Source: Verrucomicrobia subdivision 3 bacterium UBA693 (GTDB taxonomy: Bacteria; Verrucomicrobiota; Verrucomicrobiia; Limisphaerales; UBA8199). Taken from it: a stretch of DNA of 31,614 bases. Location of the stretch: NCBI GenBank assembly GCA_002298785.1, contig DBMR01000003.1, forward strand, positions 1-31,614, given 5' to 3'. Below are positions 14,774 through 20,766 of the stretch, in pieces; positions within the stretch are counted from its first letter, which is position 1; each line of letters opens with the position of its first letter. The notes beneath the pieces are model-generated. The model was not told where the DNA came from. It saw nothing but the letters and a program-made list of their open reading frames with translations, and did no database searches. The position numbers and the translations under genes are program-made.

Positions 14774-14953
14774 CTACTCGCAGAAAGCCAGCGAGGAGGA
14801 GGTCTTCAAAACCTCCTCTCGCTGAGTTTTCTTAGGGGCCTTGGCCTTGCCGTATTCCCGGAAAAAGAAGGTCTCCGAGAACACCAGCATCCGGCGAAGC
14901 CCCTTGGGCAGGAGACGGTAATCCCCTCTGTCCATGACGCTTCTACTTTTCAT
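14774..14953 (-). CDS. 59-residue small protein inside the tRNA array
   Basis: An ATG at 14953 follows an AAAGGA ribosome site 4-5 nt upstream and directly follows the CCA end of the preceding tRNA. The frame encodes 59 residues: a basic N-terminal half (SRSVMDRGDYRLLPKGLRRM), a short hydrophobic patch (LVFSETFFF) and a Lys-rich then Ser-rich tail (GKAKAPKKTQREE). I recognise no family. It could be a nucleic-acid-binding small protein or a toxin/immunity factor. The last 40 nt also form a long hairpin (GGAGG/CCTCC core). It occupies a slot where the tRNA spacing otherwise stays at a few nt. Confidence 0.6.
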   Translation of the reverse strand: MKSRSVMDRGDYRLLPKGLRRMLVFSETFFFREYGKAKAPKKTQREEVLKTSSSLAFCE

Positions 14954-14970
14954 GTTTCCTTTCTGTTAAA

Positions 14971-15045
14971 TGGTCCGCGTGGCAGGAGTTGCACCTGCAA
15001 CCTTCCCGGTTTGAGCGGGACGCCTCTTCATTGGGCTACACGCGG
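14971..15045 (-). tRNA. tRNA-Leu(CAA), recoded elbow
   Basis: The acceptor CCGCGTG/CACGCGG is perfect, and anticodon loop CTCAAAC sits on TCCCG/CGGGA. The short variable region is atypical for Leu. The D loop contains AAG, T arm GCAGG/CCTGC has loop TGCAACT. ACCA is encoded. Confidence 0.83.
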
Positions 15046-15046
15046 A

Positions 15047-15121
15047 TGGTGCCCACGGTCGGATTTGCACCGACACTCTGCGCGTTTTAAGTGCGCCGTC
15101 TCTGCATTGGACTACGTGGGC
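15047..15121 (-). tRNA. tRNA-Leu(TAA), recoded elbow
   Basis: The acceptor GCCCACG/CGTGGGC is perfect. The anticodon loop CTTAAAA has one closing A-C mismatch. The D loop contains CAG (A18 G19). T arm GTCGG/CCGAC has loop TGCAAAT. Short variable region. ACCA is encoded. Confidence 0.82.
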
Positions 15122-15126
15122 CAGAC

Positions 15127-15203
15127 TGGTGCCGCGTGAGGGATTTCCACCCCCAACCTCTCCGTCCTGAGCGGAGCGCCTCTTGTAGTTGGGCCAACGC
15201 GGC
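15127..15203 (-). tRNA. tRNA-Leu(CAG), second copy, C19-G56 elbow
   Basis: The acceptor GCCGCGT/ACGCGGC is perfect and anticodon loop CTCAGGA sits on CTCCG/CGGAG. The T loop TGGAAAT has G55 G56, and the D loop CAACTACAAGA offers A18 C19, so 19-56 is C-G rather than G-C. ACCA is encoded. Confidence 0.82.
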
Positions 15204-15207
15204 GAAA

Positions 15208-15284
15208 TGGTACTCCCGGCAGGACTCTCACCTGCAACCGCGACGTTCGAAGCGTCGCACTCTGATATTTTGAGCTACGGGAGC
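15208..15284 (-). tRNA. tRNA-Arg(TCG), T19-A56 elbow
   Basis: The acceptor GCTCCCG/CGGGAGT pairs with a G-T at 1-72. Anticodon loop CTTCGAA sits on CGACG/CGTCG. The T loop TGAGAGT has G55 A56 and the D loop AAAATATCA ends in ATCA, offering A18 T19. ACCA is encoded. Confidence 0.85.
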
Positions 15285-15290
15285 ATGAAC

Positions 15291-15379
15291 TGGGGCCGAC
15301 GGGGAGACTCGCACTCCCGAGGGGCGGATTTGCCCGGCAGTTTACGAAACTGCTGCTGTCGCTGCTGAGCCACGCCGGC
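15291..15379 (-). tRNA. Class II tRNA-like with CGT anticodon
   Basis: The acceptor GCCGGCG/CGTCGGC pairs with one wobble and CCCA is encoded. The symmetrical anticodon arm GCAGT/ACTGC has loop TTCGTAA (CGT, Thr). A variable hairpin GGGC-AAATCC-GCCC is Ser/Leu/Tyr-like, again mismatched with the anticodon. T loop TGCGAGT. Confidence 0.75.
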
Positions 15380-15385
15380 GTGAAA

Positions 15386-15459
15386 TGGTGGGTCGCCACG
15401 GTGCTGCCCCGTGCTCTGCGGTTTAAGAGACCGCTGCATCACTGCAATGCTTGCAACCC
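15386..15459 (-). tRNA. tRNA-Lys(CTT), recoded elbow
   Basis: The acceptor GGGTTGC/GCGACCC pairs with one wobble. D stem GCAT/ATGC has loop TGCAGTG. Anticodon loop CTCTTAA sits on GCGGT/ACCGC. T arm CACGG/CCGTG has loop GGCAGCA. ACCA is encoded. Confidence 0.85.
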
Positions 15460-15463
15460 AATT

Positions 15464-15544
15464 GCGACACGAAGGCGGAATTGAACCGCCGTCCCGATTC
15501 CGAATCGGGATGAGGTCTTGGCCGACACCGGGATTTCGCATCGC
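15464..15544 (-). tRNA. tRNA-Pro(CGG)-like with canonical elbow, no encoded CCA
   Basis: The anticodon arm CCCGA/TCGGG has loop TTCGGAA. The T arm GGCGG/CCGCC has canonical loop TTCAATT, and the D loop keeps GG. The ends form an extended 10-bp hel­ix (GCGATGCGAA with TTCGTGTCGC). No CCA is encoded, unlike its neighbours, so its origin or processing differs. Confidence 0.55.
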
Positions 15545-15551
15545 TTTGAAA

Positions 15552-15626
15552 TGGTCAGAACGGCGGGTAACGCTCCCGCTTACTCTTGCTCCCGAAGCAA
15601 GCGCCTCACTTTTAGGCTACGTTCTG
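15552..15626 (-). tRNA. tRNA-Pro(CGG), recoded elbow
   Basis: The acceptor CAGAACG/CGTTCTG is perfect. D stem GCCT/AGGC has loop AAAAGTG. Anticodon loop TTCGGGA sits on CTTGC/GCAAG. T arm GCGGG/CCCGC has loop AGCGTTA. ACCA is encoded. Confidence 0.86.
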
Positions 15627-15716
15627 AAAAACTCCCCAGCGCACTGAATCCGATGTCCGGCCATTACTTCGACCGTGCGAGGTCTCTGCCGACAGATCAG
15701 GTTCAACTGAGGAAAA
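15627..15716 (-). ncRNA. Structured unit of unknown type between tRNAs
   Basis: The approximately 80-nt unit is closed by CCTCAG/CTGGGG, with an inner TGTC-GG/CCGGACA helix and a GACC-TCGCAC-GGTC hairpin, and is followed by TTTTT. It lacks a T arm, an anticodon arm and an encoded CCA. It fills one position in the array and could be a degraded tRNA or a separate small RNA. Confidence 0.3.
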
Positions 15717-15743
15717 TGGCTCGCCAGGCTGAAGCCTTGGCGA
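15717..15743 (-). ncRNA. CCA-ended hairpin resembling a tRNA minihelix
   Basis: One short hairpin (TCGCCA-A-GGC, loop TTCA, GCC-TGGCGA) is followed by GCCA and then TTTT, exactly as the tRNA units end. It has the size of an acceptor/T-stem minihelix and nothing else of a tRNA. Confidence 0.45.
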
Positions 15744-15747
15744 AAGA

Positions 15748-15822
15748 TGGTCGAGCATCGGGGTATCGCGCCCCGTATTCCTGCTTGGAAGGCAGGCGTG
15801 TATCTCTCAACACCTATGCTCG
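15748..15822 (-). tRNA. tRNA-Gly(TCC), recoded elbow
   Basis: The acceptor CGAGCAT/ATGCTCG is perfect. D stem GTGT/ACAC has loop TGAGAGAT. Anticodon loop CTTCCAA sits on CCTGC/GCAGG. T arm CGGGG/CCCCG has loop CGCGATA. ACCA is encoded. Confidence 0.85.
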
Positions 15823-15831
15823 AAATGAAAT

Positions 15832-15906
15832 TGGAGTCCCGTAAGCGAGTTGCACGCTTCTCCACGGTTTTGCAGACCGTTGCCTGGGCTGCTCGGCCAA
15901 CGGGAC
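15832..15906 (-). tRNA. tRNA-Cys(GCA), recoded elbow
   Basis: The acceptor GTCCCGT/ACGGGAC is perfect with discriminator T, a Cys-tRNA identity base, then CCA. D loop GAGCAGCCCA has CAG. Anticodon loop CTGCAAA sits on ACGGT/ACCGT. T arm AAGCG/CGCTT has loop TGCAACT. It is the first tRNA after the SPFH gene terminator. Confidence 0.88.
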
Positions 15907-15907
15907 T

Positions 15908-15943
15908 AAAAAGGGGAGCAGCCCCGTTCTTTAGGACTGCTCC
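15908..15943 (-). terminator. Intrinsic terminator overlapping the SPFH stop codon
   Basis: GGAGCAG and CTGCTCC (with added CC/GG pairs) form a strong hairpin followed by CTTTTTA, 2 nt before the tRNA-Cys 5' end. It should end most rsr/SPFH transcripts, so downstream tRNAs need read-through or processing of a stable precursor. Confidence 0.75.
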
Positions 15944-16779
15944 GGTGTAATCTGACTGTTTTTCTGGAAATCGATGTAGAGCCGAGCGTTTCCAGAAGAA
16001 GCCAACTGGCGCAGCGTGGCCAGTTCTTCCAGCCGTAGCAGAGCCGGATGGCTCGTGTAGGCCTGAGCGGCCTGGGCCCGCTCTTTCAGCGTGGTTACCT
16101 CCGCCTGCGTCTGAATGCGTTTTGCTTCAGCCGCCGCTTCGGCAGCCAACTTCTGGGCGTGGGCATTGGCCTCTGCCTCGCGACCCTGCGCCTCGACCCG
16201 GGTTTGGGCCTCGATCCGCTGCACCTCGGATTTCGTGCGGGCCTCGACCAGTTGAGCCTGGCTATTCCGCTCGGCAGCCAGCACTCGATTCATGATCTCC
16301 TGCAGGTTGCCCGGGAACACCAAGTCCTTCACGTCCGCTCGAACGATGGCGACCCCGAACGTTGCCGCCGAGCCTTTGACGTCCCGGAGGATGTCCTCGC
16401 TCAGGCGGGTTCGATTCGTGAGGATTTCCTCCAGCGTCATGGACGCCAGGGAACGGCGAGCGGCCAGCTGGACATCGCCGTAGAGGCGCTCCTCGTAATT
16501 CTGCACGGCATGCACGGCGGCCTGCGGATCGGTTACCCGGAACTGAACCATTACGCTCACCCGCAGCGCCACCTTATCAGCGGTCAGAATTTCCTGGCCC
16601 TTGATGGTCAGTTCGCGCTCGCGCACGTCCACCACCACCAGCTCGACCTTCGGTTTCTTGCGAAACAGAGCGAGCTTCGGGCGGACCTTGTAACGGCCGG
16701 CGCCCAGCACCTGTTTGAGGACCCCATCCTCATACCAAAGCCCGCGGTGCGTATCCTTGATAATGACTTCGTTGTTCAT
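15931..16779 (-). CDS. SPFH/slipin (band-7) domain protein
   Basis: A 282-residue protein. The N-terminal SPFH domain (about 1-180) shows IKDTHRGLWYEDGVLKQVLGAGRYK, VDVRERELTIKGQEILTADKVALRVSVMVQFRV and TFGVAIVRADVKDL. A long Ala/Glu-rich coiled coil follows (about 180-245: RTKSEVQRIEAQTRVEAQG...). The N-terminal membrane helix of most slipins is absent, so it may be peripheral. The start at 16779 has a GGAAGG site; a longer in-frame extension is unlikely. Slipins usually pair with ClpP-fold NfeD proteases, and the next upstream gene is ClpP-like. SPFH genes are also known beside RtcB/TROVE genes. Confidence 0.88.
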   Translation of the reverse strand: MNNEVIIKDTHRGLWYEDGVLKQVLGAGRYKVRPKLALFRKKPKVELVVVDVRERELTIKGQEILTADKVALRVSVMVQFRVTDPQAAVHAVQNYEERLYGDVQLAARRSLASMTLEEILTNRTRLSEDILRDVKGSAATFGVAIVRADVKDLVFPGNLQEIMNRVLAAERNSQAQLVEARTKSEVQRIEAQTRVEAQGREAEANAHAQKLAAEAAAEAKRIQTQAEVTTLKERAQAAQAYTSHPALLRLEELATLRQLASSGNARLYIDFQKNSQITPEQS

Positions 16780-16934
16780 AGTCGTTTCCTTCCTTTCTGA
16801 TTTAAACTGGTGGCCCCGAAGACAGGACCATGTGGAGAACATGTCGGCCGTATAGGCTGTGATCATCCACGATCGCATTGTGTGGAACCTTTGCTGGTCG
16901 GCCGAATGCTCCTATCCCACCGGGGCCATAAATT

Positions 16935-17582
16935 CTAGTTGTTCTGCTCTGATTGATTCGTACTCGGGACCTTGGAGGCGAGCTTCTGTGGCTCGGTCTG
17001 TGGTCCAGGCTTGTCGGACTCGGAGCGGACTGGAGGCTTCGCAAAAGCGGAGGCCAGGAAGTGGTCGACCTTCTCGTTGTCCACCAAGCCGAACTGCCGC
17101 AGGACTTCCAGGTCCACCGGCCGCCCGGCCAGTTCCTTCACGGGCAGAAAATTATCTATATGCTGCAGCACCTGCTCGTAATCGACCTCCTCAAGGTCCG
17201 TTTCGGAATCATCCGACTTTTCGTCCTTCCAGTCCTCGCTGTCATCGTCGTCATCCTCCTTATTGGATTTACGAAAATACAATTTGGCGTCTTCCCGGAT
17301 CAGGCGCGTGTCGCCCATCAACCAAACCAGCACGGCACCACCTTGAAGGCTGGAGCGTGCGTTGGTGATCAGAAGTGTTCTGGGTGACCGGCCAAGGAGA
17401 ACTGAGCGCATCAAAAGCGCCGTATCGGGCGATAGTTCGCTTGACCCGATGATGTCGAGCTGTAGTTTCTCCGGTTTCCGAGCCAAAGCCTTTTCCAGTT
17501 GGCCAATCTGTTCTGCGTAGTCGCAGAAGAATCTGATTTTGAATTGAAGCCGGCGCAGGCTTCGAGTGGAACGTGTTTTCAT
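16935..17582 (-). CDS. ClpP/crotonase-fold protein, probably inactive
   Basis: A 215-residue protein. The central part LQLDIIGSSELSPDTALLMR...RTLLITNARSSLQGGAVLVWLMGDTRLIREDAKLYFRKS follows the ClpP/SppA pattern (strand, Ser region, GD-R, then the A.L..H strand). DLEVLRQFGLVDNE matches the family's EA..yGLiD end. The His expected in the last strand is Arg (YFRK). An acidic insert (EDDDDDSEDWKDE) interrupts the C-terminal half. It lies between rsr and the slipin, echoing ClpP-like/slipin pairs, so a non-catalytic scaffold is likely. The fold call is by eye. Confidence 0.5.
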   Translation of the reverse strand: MKTRSTRSLRRLQFKIRFFCDYAEQIGQLEKALARKPEKLQLDIIGSSELSPDTALLMRSVLLGRSPRTLLITNARSSLQGGAVLVWLMGDTRLIREDAKLYFRKSNKEDDDDDSEDWKDEKSDDSETDLEEVDYEQVLQHIDNFLPVKELAGRPVDLEVLRQFGLVDNEKVDHFLASAFAKPPVRSESDKPGPQTEPQKLASKVPSTNQSEQNN

Positions 17583-17701
17583 GAATGGAGCCTGCGATGT
17601 TTTGATTTACCTGTTTCGAAATTGAAGAGGCAGGCGGAAGCATTCACCTCCGCCCGCCGTGTTATCTTGCATCCTTGAACCGGCGGACAGGCGTGAGGTG
17701 C
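17583..17701 (-). other. Hairpin spacer between rsr and the ClpP-like gene
   Basis: A long G/C hairpin (GGCGGGCGGA paired with TCCGCCTGCC) follows the rsr stop. It lacks a good U tract; it may stabilise the rsr mRNA end or attenuate downstream expression. Confidence 0.45.
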
Positions 17702-19393
17702 TCACGCCGTCCGTACGAAGTCCGAGATGACGGCCGGCACGCTGGTGTCGAAACCGACCACGTCGAGCATCCCGCGGTCGTTCGGGTCAGCCAGGGTGAA
17801 GCCGTTGGAGGTCATGCCCACAACGACGGCCTTGGCGTTGCCGACGAACTCGTCCCGATACTGCCGCAGCGCCTGTGCCGGGTGGATCTTGCCCGCCCAG
17901 GTCTCGCTGTCGGTGTAGGTAACGAAGGCCGAGACCCGCAGCTGGTTGCGACGAGCCCAGACCATCGGCAGCGCGCAGTCCGTGCCGCCCATCGGGATGG
18001 CCCTGACCTTCTCGATTACCGAGTCCAGCCGCATGCGGGGCGACAGAGCGACCCGGGTGATACCCGATTCACCGCCACCGTGCATGCCACCGTAACCACC
18101 AGTACCCGCGCTGAATGCGATGATCTCGCAGTCAGGCTCGGTTGCGGCGGTGACCAGCGCCATGGCTGCGCTTGCCTCACGTGCCGACAGGCACGAACCG
18201 GCGATCATCGAGCCGTCCATCGAACCGCTGACGTCCAGGGCCAGGAGCACTGGCTTGCCGCACGGCTCAATGTTCTGGAAGGTGGCGTAGAACGCCGCAT
18301 CCAGCGCATCGATGATCTTCGGCACCGGCTTCCAGCTGAGACTGCCCTTCTCACCGCGGCCTTGTGCATACACCTTCTGAGCGATTAGTACCGCCAGCGG
18401 GTGGATGCGGGCACGCTTGAGCAGAGCTTCGTCCTTCAGCTTGCGCACAACCAGGTCGGCTGCCTGGCTGAACGGCTTCACCAGGCCGATCGCCGACATC
18501 TTGCCCAGGTTGCGCACCAGGGCAGTCAGCGGCATGCGCTGCAGCAGGGCGTCCCAAACCTCCAGCTCATTGAGCCACTGGGTCGGGATTGCCTCACGCG
18601 GCAGGTCGGAGTCGTTGATCAGGCGAACGATCTCGCCCTTGCTCGAAGCCTTCTTGGCCTTCTCGAATGCTTCGATGATCTCTGGCAACTTACCGGCCGG
18701 AGCGTAGGTGGCCACGCGGTCTTCGCCGTTGACCTTGCGCTTCACTGCACGCTCACCCAGGCCCTCGACACCGGCGAGGATCCAGCGGAAGAACGCCTCG
18801 TGCTCAGTCGAAGGAGCCTTCGGGTGGGCCAGGCGCAGGAGGTCGCCGTGCGACCAACTGTCCCGCTGCTGGTACTTCACGACCTGGTAAGCCAGCTTGT
18901 CGGCTTCCTGTTCCAGGTACCAGCGGCCAACCGCGTTGCGGAGGCCACGGCCCCAACCACGCAGAGCATTCACATACTCGGCAAAGTGGAACAGGTGGGT
19001 GCCGATGCGGCAGACCTTGGCCAGGTTCTGGAAGGCGAGAGCCTTGGCTTCCGGCGAGCCGTGAGCGGCTACGAGGGCCAGGGCAAACACAGCCGGGTCG
19101 TTCTTCGGCGCCCGACCGCTGTCGCTGATCTCAACGATGCGCCTCACGGCACGAATGCCGTCCAGCTTGATGCAGCGGACAATCGCGTCGTGGTTCTGCT
19201 TCACGAGGTCGCGCTCCGTGATGTAGTAGGTTCCACCCTCGGCGCCGAGGATCAGGAACCGGTCAAACCGGGTCCAGTCATCGACCTGCCACGAGTAGCC
19301 TCCACCCGAGTTGGCCACCTGGGTCGAGCCCGGGATGGGCCGCGACTGCGGGGTCACCCGGCGGTTGAACAGCTTTGCGTAATTGAGAGCCAT
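17702..19393 (-). CDS. rsr: TROVE-domain Ro60 orthologue (Rsr)
   Basis: A 563-residue protein. The N-terminal TROVE/HEAT-like ring domain (to about residue 365) is followed by a von Willebrand A domain. Its MIDAS motif is complete: LALDVSGSM near residues 384-391, Thr in MGGTDCALPM and Asp in TYTDSE. Ro60 binds misfolded RNAs in its ring and Y RNAs on its outer face; in bacteria it works with PNPase and in stress RNA decay. The start (MALNYAKLFNRR) has AAAGGAGG 5 nt upstream; an in-frame start 14 codons earlier is less likely. A minimal Y RNA lies 58 nt upstream and six more follow further up, so protein and RNA partners are made from one strand. Confidence 0.95.
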   Translation of the reverse strand: MALNYAKLFNRRVTPQSRPIPGSTQVANSGGGYSWQVDDWTRFDRFLILGAEGGTYYITERDLVKQNHDAIVRCIKLDGIRAVRRIVEISDSGRAPKNDPAVFALALVAAHGSPEAKALAFQNLAKVCRIGTHLFHFAEYVNALRGWGRGLRNAVGRWYLEQEADKLAYQVVKYQQRDSWSHGDLLRLAHPKAPSTEHEAFFRWILAGVEGLGERAVKRKVNGEDRVATYAPAGKLPEIIEAFEKAKKASSKGEIVRLINDSDLPREAIPTQWLNELEVWDALLQRMPLTALVRNLGKMSAIGLVKPFSQAADLVVRKLKDEALLKRARIHPLAVLIAQKVYAQGRGEKGSLSWKPVPKIIDALDAAFYATFQNIEPCGKPVLLALDVSGSMDGSMIAGSCLSAREASAAMALVTAATEPDCEIIAFSAGTGGYGGMHGGGESGITRVALSPRMRLDSVIEKVRAIPMGGTDCALPMVWARRNQLRVSAFVTYTDSETWAGKIHPAQALRQYRDEFVGNAKAVVVGMTSNGFTLADPNDRGMLDVVGFDTSVPAVISDFVRTA

Positions 19394-19451
19394 GCTGGCC
19401 TCCTTTCTTCTGATTGCGCCGCCAACCTTCGGCACGGATTATGTGTTGGAA

Positions 19452-19523
19452 CTGCGGACAAGTTGGTAAGCGTGGGGATGCTTCGTTTAACAGACGAGAT
19501 AACCCACACCGTTCGGCCCGCAG
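19452..19523 (-). ncRNA. Y RNA 1 (minimal, no tRNA-like module)
   Basis: The 72-nt RNA has 5' CTGCGGGCCGAACG and GTGTGGGTTATC, paired with CCCCACGC and ACTTGTCCGCAG at the 3' end: 8 bp, internal loop, then 7 bp. This is the stem and internal loop used by animal and bacterial Y RNAs for Ro60. The terminal hairpin TCGT-CTGTTAA-ACGA has an anticodon-like 7-nt loop. It lies just upstream of the rsr ribosome site, as Y RNA genes often do. Confidence 0.85.
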
Positions 19524-19528
19524 GAAAT

Positions 19529-19922
19529 TCAAAGATTAAAAGGTGCGGCCGCCAGCGCTGACGGAGCGTCAGGTGGCGACTCGCAAACTTTTTGCCCATT
19601 CAAGGGCTTCGGTTCCACAGAACCGTTTTTCTCCCGGCATTTGGTAACCCACAACCAGCGGCCCGCATTTCAGCAGGCAAGAGGAGCTGTGGAGAGTTGG
19701 TTGCTAAGGAAGCAACCCCCAGCTCCTCACTACGGCGGTTTGTCCGACCGTGGCCGCCGGACCAATTTTGTTTCATTCATATCGATTTGTTGGCGTTTCC
19801 CGCATCCCCACCTCTTTGGCAATGAACTGCGACAACAATAACCGGACGCTCGACGCGGAACTATGGTGCAAAGTGCAACCTCCTTGACTCGGGAGTCATC
19901 TTGCAGGAGGCGCTGCAAAATG
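19529..19922 (-). other. Structured spacer between Y RNA 1 and Y RNA 2
   Basis: No gene is seen. Three strong hairpins occur: CTGACG-CTC-CGTCAG extended by TGGCG/CGCCA (about 19549-19577), CGGTTC-TGTG-GAACCG (about 19609-19624), and GAGGAGCTG/CAGCTCCTC with inner GTTGC/GCAAC (about 19680-19727). This 390-nt gap in an otherwise packed array is the best place for an internal promoter or processing site. Confidence 0.5.
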
Positions 19923-20070
19923 GATGGGCAAGGGATGCCGTGGAATTAACCCCGCATACGACGCGGGGGCTGCTCTACCATTGAGCTAGGCCGGGTGCTG
20001 GCGCACGGCCACCACGCCGGCCATTGGACTTGAACCAATAACATGCGATAACCCACAACTTCGGCCCATC
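19923..20070 (-). ncRNA. Y RNA 2 with permuted tRNA-like module
   Basis: GATGGGC pairs with GCCCATC; the Ro motif GGCCGAAG...GTGGGTTATC faces CCTTGCCC. Inside, a canonical T arm (ATTGG-TTCAAGT-CCAAT) comes first, then acceptor strand GGCCGG, a long loop, acceptor strand CCGGCC, TA, D arm (GCTC-AATGGTA-GAGC) and a 5-bp stem with a 7-nt loop (GTCGTAT). The order T-acceptor-D is a circular permutation of tRNA. Confidence 0.82.
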
Positions 20071-20099
20071 ACAAGTTGTACACCCGGACTGACAAGACG

Positions 20100-20221
20100 G
20101 CGGGCAAGGAGCGATCTGGATAGCACTGTCGCTCTGCCAATTGAGCTACTCGCGTCGAAACGCGAGGACGGATATGAACCGCCAACCTGCAGTGTCCGAT
20201 AACCCATGATCTTCGGCCCGC
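20100..20221 (-). ncRNA. Y RNA 3, textbook YrlA-like permuted tRNA mimic
   Basis: GCGGGC pairs with GCCCGC around GGCCGAAG...ATGGGTTATC / CCTTGCCC. The module has the T arm (GGCGG-TTCATAT-CCGTC), the acceptor stem CTCGCGT closed by a TTCG tetraloop to ACGCGAG (7 bp), TA, then the D arm (GCTC-AATTGGCA-GAGC). CACTG/CAGTG forms the anticodon-stem position that joins the module to the Ro-binding stem. Confidence 0.88.
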
Positions 20222-20230
20222 TAAAAAGAC

Positions 20231-20361
20231 CGACGGATAAAAGACGAACTGGGCAGTAACGCGTTCTACCCCTGAACTACTCCGGCATTGGTGGCCGGAG
20301 GCCGGACTCGAACCGGCGACCTCGCGCTTATGGAGCGATAACCCAATCCTGCGACCCGTCG
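20231..20361 (-). ncRNA. Y RNA 4 with permuted tRNA-like module
   Basis: CGACGGGT pairs with ATCCGTCG (8 bp). The Ro motif reads GGTCGCAGGATTGGGTTATC, with TTTTATCC on the other strand. The module has T arm GCCGG-TTCGAGT-CCGGC, 7-bp acceptor CTCCGGC/GCCGGAG with loop CACCAAT, TA, D arm GTTC-AGGGGTA-GAAC and joining stem AGCGCG/CGCGTT. Confidence 0.87.
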
Positions 20362-20365
20362 AAAG

Positions 20366-20420
20366 CTAAGGCGCGGAGGGCAATCCGAAACCCCAATCGA
20401 TCCGGGATTGCGCTCCGCAT
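20366..20420 (-). other. Strong hairpin between Y RNA 5 and Y RNA 4
   Basis: GCGGAG-C-GCAATCC and GGATTGC-C-CTCCGC pair over about 14 bp around an 18-nt loop. There is no U tract. It may separate the two Y RNAs for processing. Confidence 0.5.
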
Positions 20421-20422
20421 TT

Positions 20423-20567
20423 TTTGAAGGGCAAGGCTTGAACAGAGGCGTGTTTAAGAGACGGGATTCGAACCCGCGACCTCCCGGATTGGACTCGGGT
20501 GCTCTACCACTGAGCTACGCCTCCATATGGCGGAGGCGGTAACCTGCATTCGGTCGGCCCTTTCAAA
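20423..20567 (-). ncRNA. Y RNA 5 with a near-complete tRNA and competing acceptor pairings
   Basis: TTTGAAAGGGC pairs with GCCCTTCAAA (one bulge); the Ro motif is GGCCGACCGAATGCAGGTTACC with CCTTGCCC. The insert holds GGAGGCG, TA, D arm GCTC-AGTGGTA-GAGC, anticodon arm with loop GTCCAAT, and T arm GCGGG-TTCGAAT-CCCGT. GGAGGCG can pair with CGCCTCC upstream (capped acceptor) or with CGCCTC downstream, so two folds compete. Confidence 0.75.
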
Positions 20568-20573
20568 TAGCGC

Positions 20574-20681
20574 GACGGACAAGAGGCGAGATGGACACCC
20601 AGCCATATCGGCGGCTGGGGCGGGGTTCGAACCCGCTCGCGATTTCTCGCTTAACCGATAATCCATACTCAACGGCCCGTC
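20574..20681 (-). ncRNA. Y RNA 6, tRNA-like module without D arm
   Basis: GACGGGC pairs with GTCCGTC around GGCCGTTG...TATGGATTATC / TCTTGTCC. The T arm GCGGG-TTCGAAC-CCCGC is followed by a 7-bp capped acceptor CCCAGCC/GGCTGGG. A joining stem GCGAG/CTCGC is present, but no D arm follows the acceptor. At 108 nt it is the shortest of the tRNA-mimic Y RNAs. Confidence 0.82.
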
Positions 20682-20686
20682 TAAAT

Positions 20687-20763
20687 TGGCACTCCCGATG
20701 GGAATCGAACCCACATCTCCCGGGCTGAACCCAGGTGTTCTCTCGCCGTTGAACTACGGGGTG
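20687..20763 (-). tRNA. tRNA with TCA (UGA-reading) anticodon, canonical elbow
   Basis: Anticodon arm CCTGG/CCGGG with loop GTTCAGC reads TCA. T arm GTGGG/CCCAT has canonical loop TTCGATT, and the D loop keeps GG. The acceptor closes with a bulged A (CACCCCG with CGGGAGTG), and CCA is encoded. It lacks the long variable arm of tRNA-Sec, so it is an opal-suppressor-like tRNA or a mimic. It lies between Y RNAs 7 and 6. Confidence 0.65.
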
Positions 20764-20766
20764 ATC

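Noticed and set aside
15464..15544. tRNA-Sec because of the long acceptor/T-stem helix
   Set aside because: The anticodon is CGG, the variable region is short, and no long variable arm exists.
12815..15865. Many short plus-strand ORFs across the tRNA arrays
   Set aside because: They read through tRNA genes antisense, share artefactual GLAPP/LHLQ-like strings that come from tRNA T arms and have no ribosome sites or domains.
12571..15906. Regularly spaced units read as a CRISPR or direct-repeat array
   Set aside because: The short repeated spacer (AAATGG on the plus strand) is the encoded CCA end plus the TTT linker of consecutive minus-strand tRNAs; units fold as tRNAs and differ in sequence.
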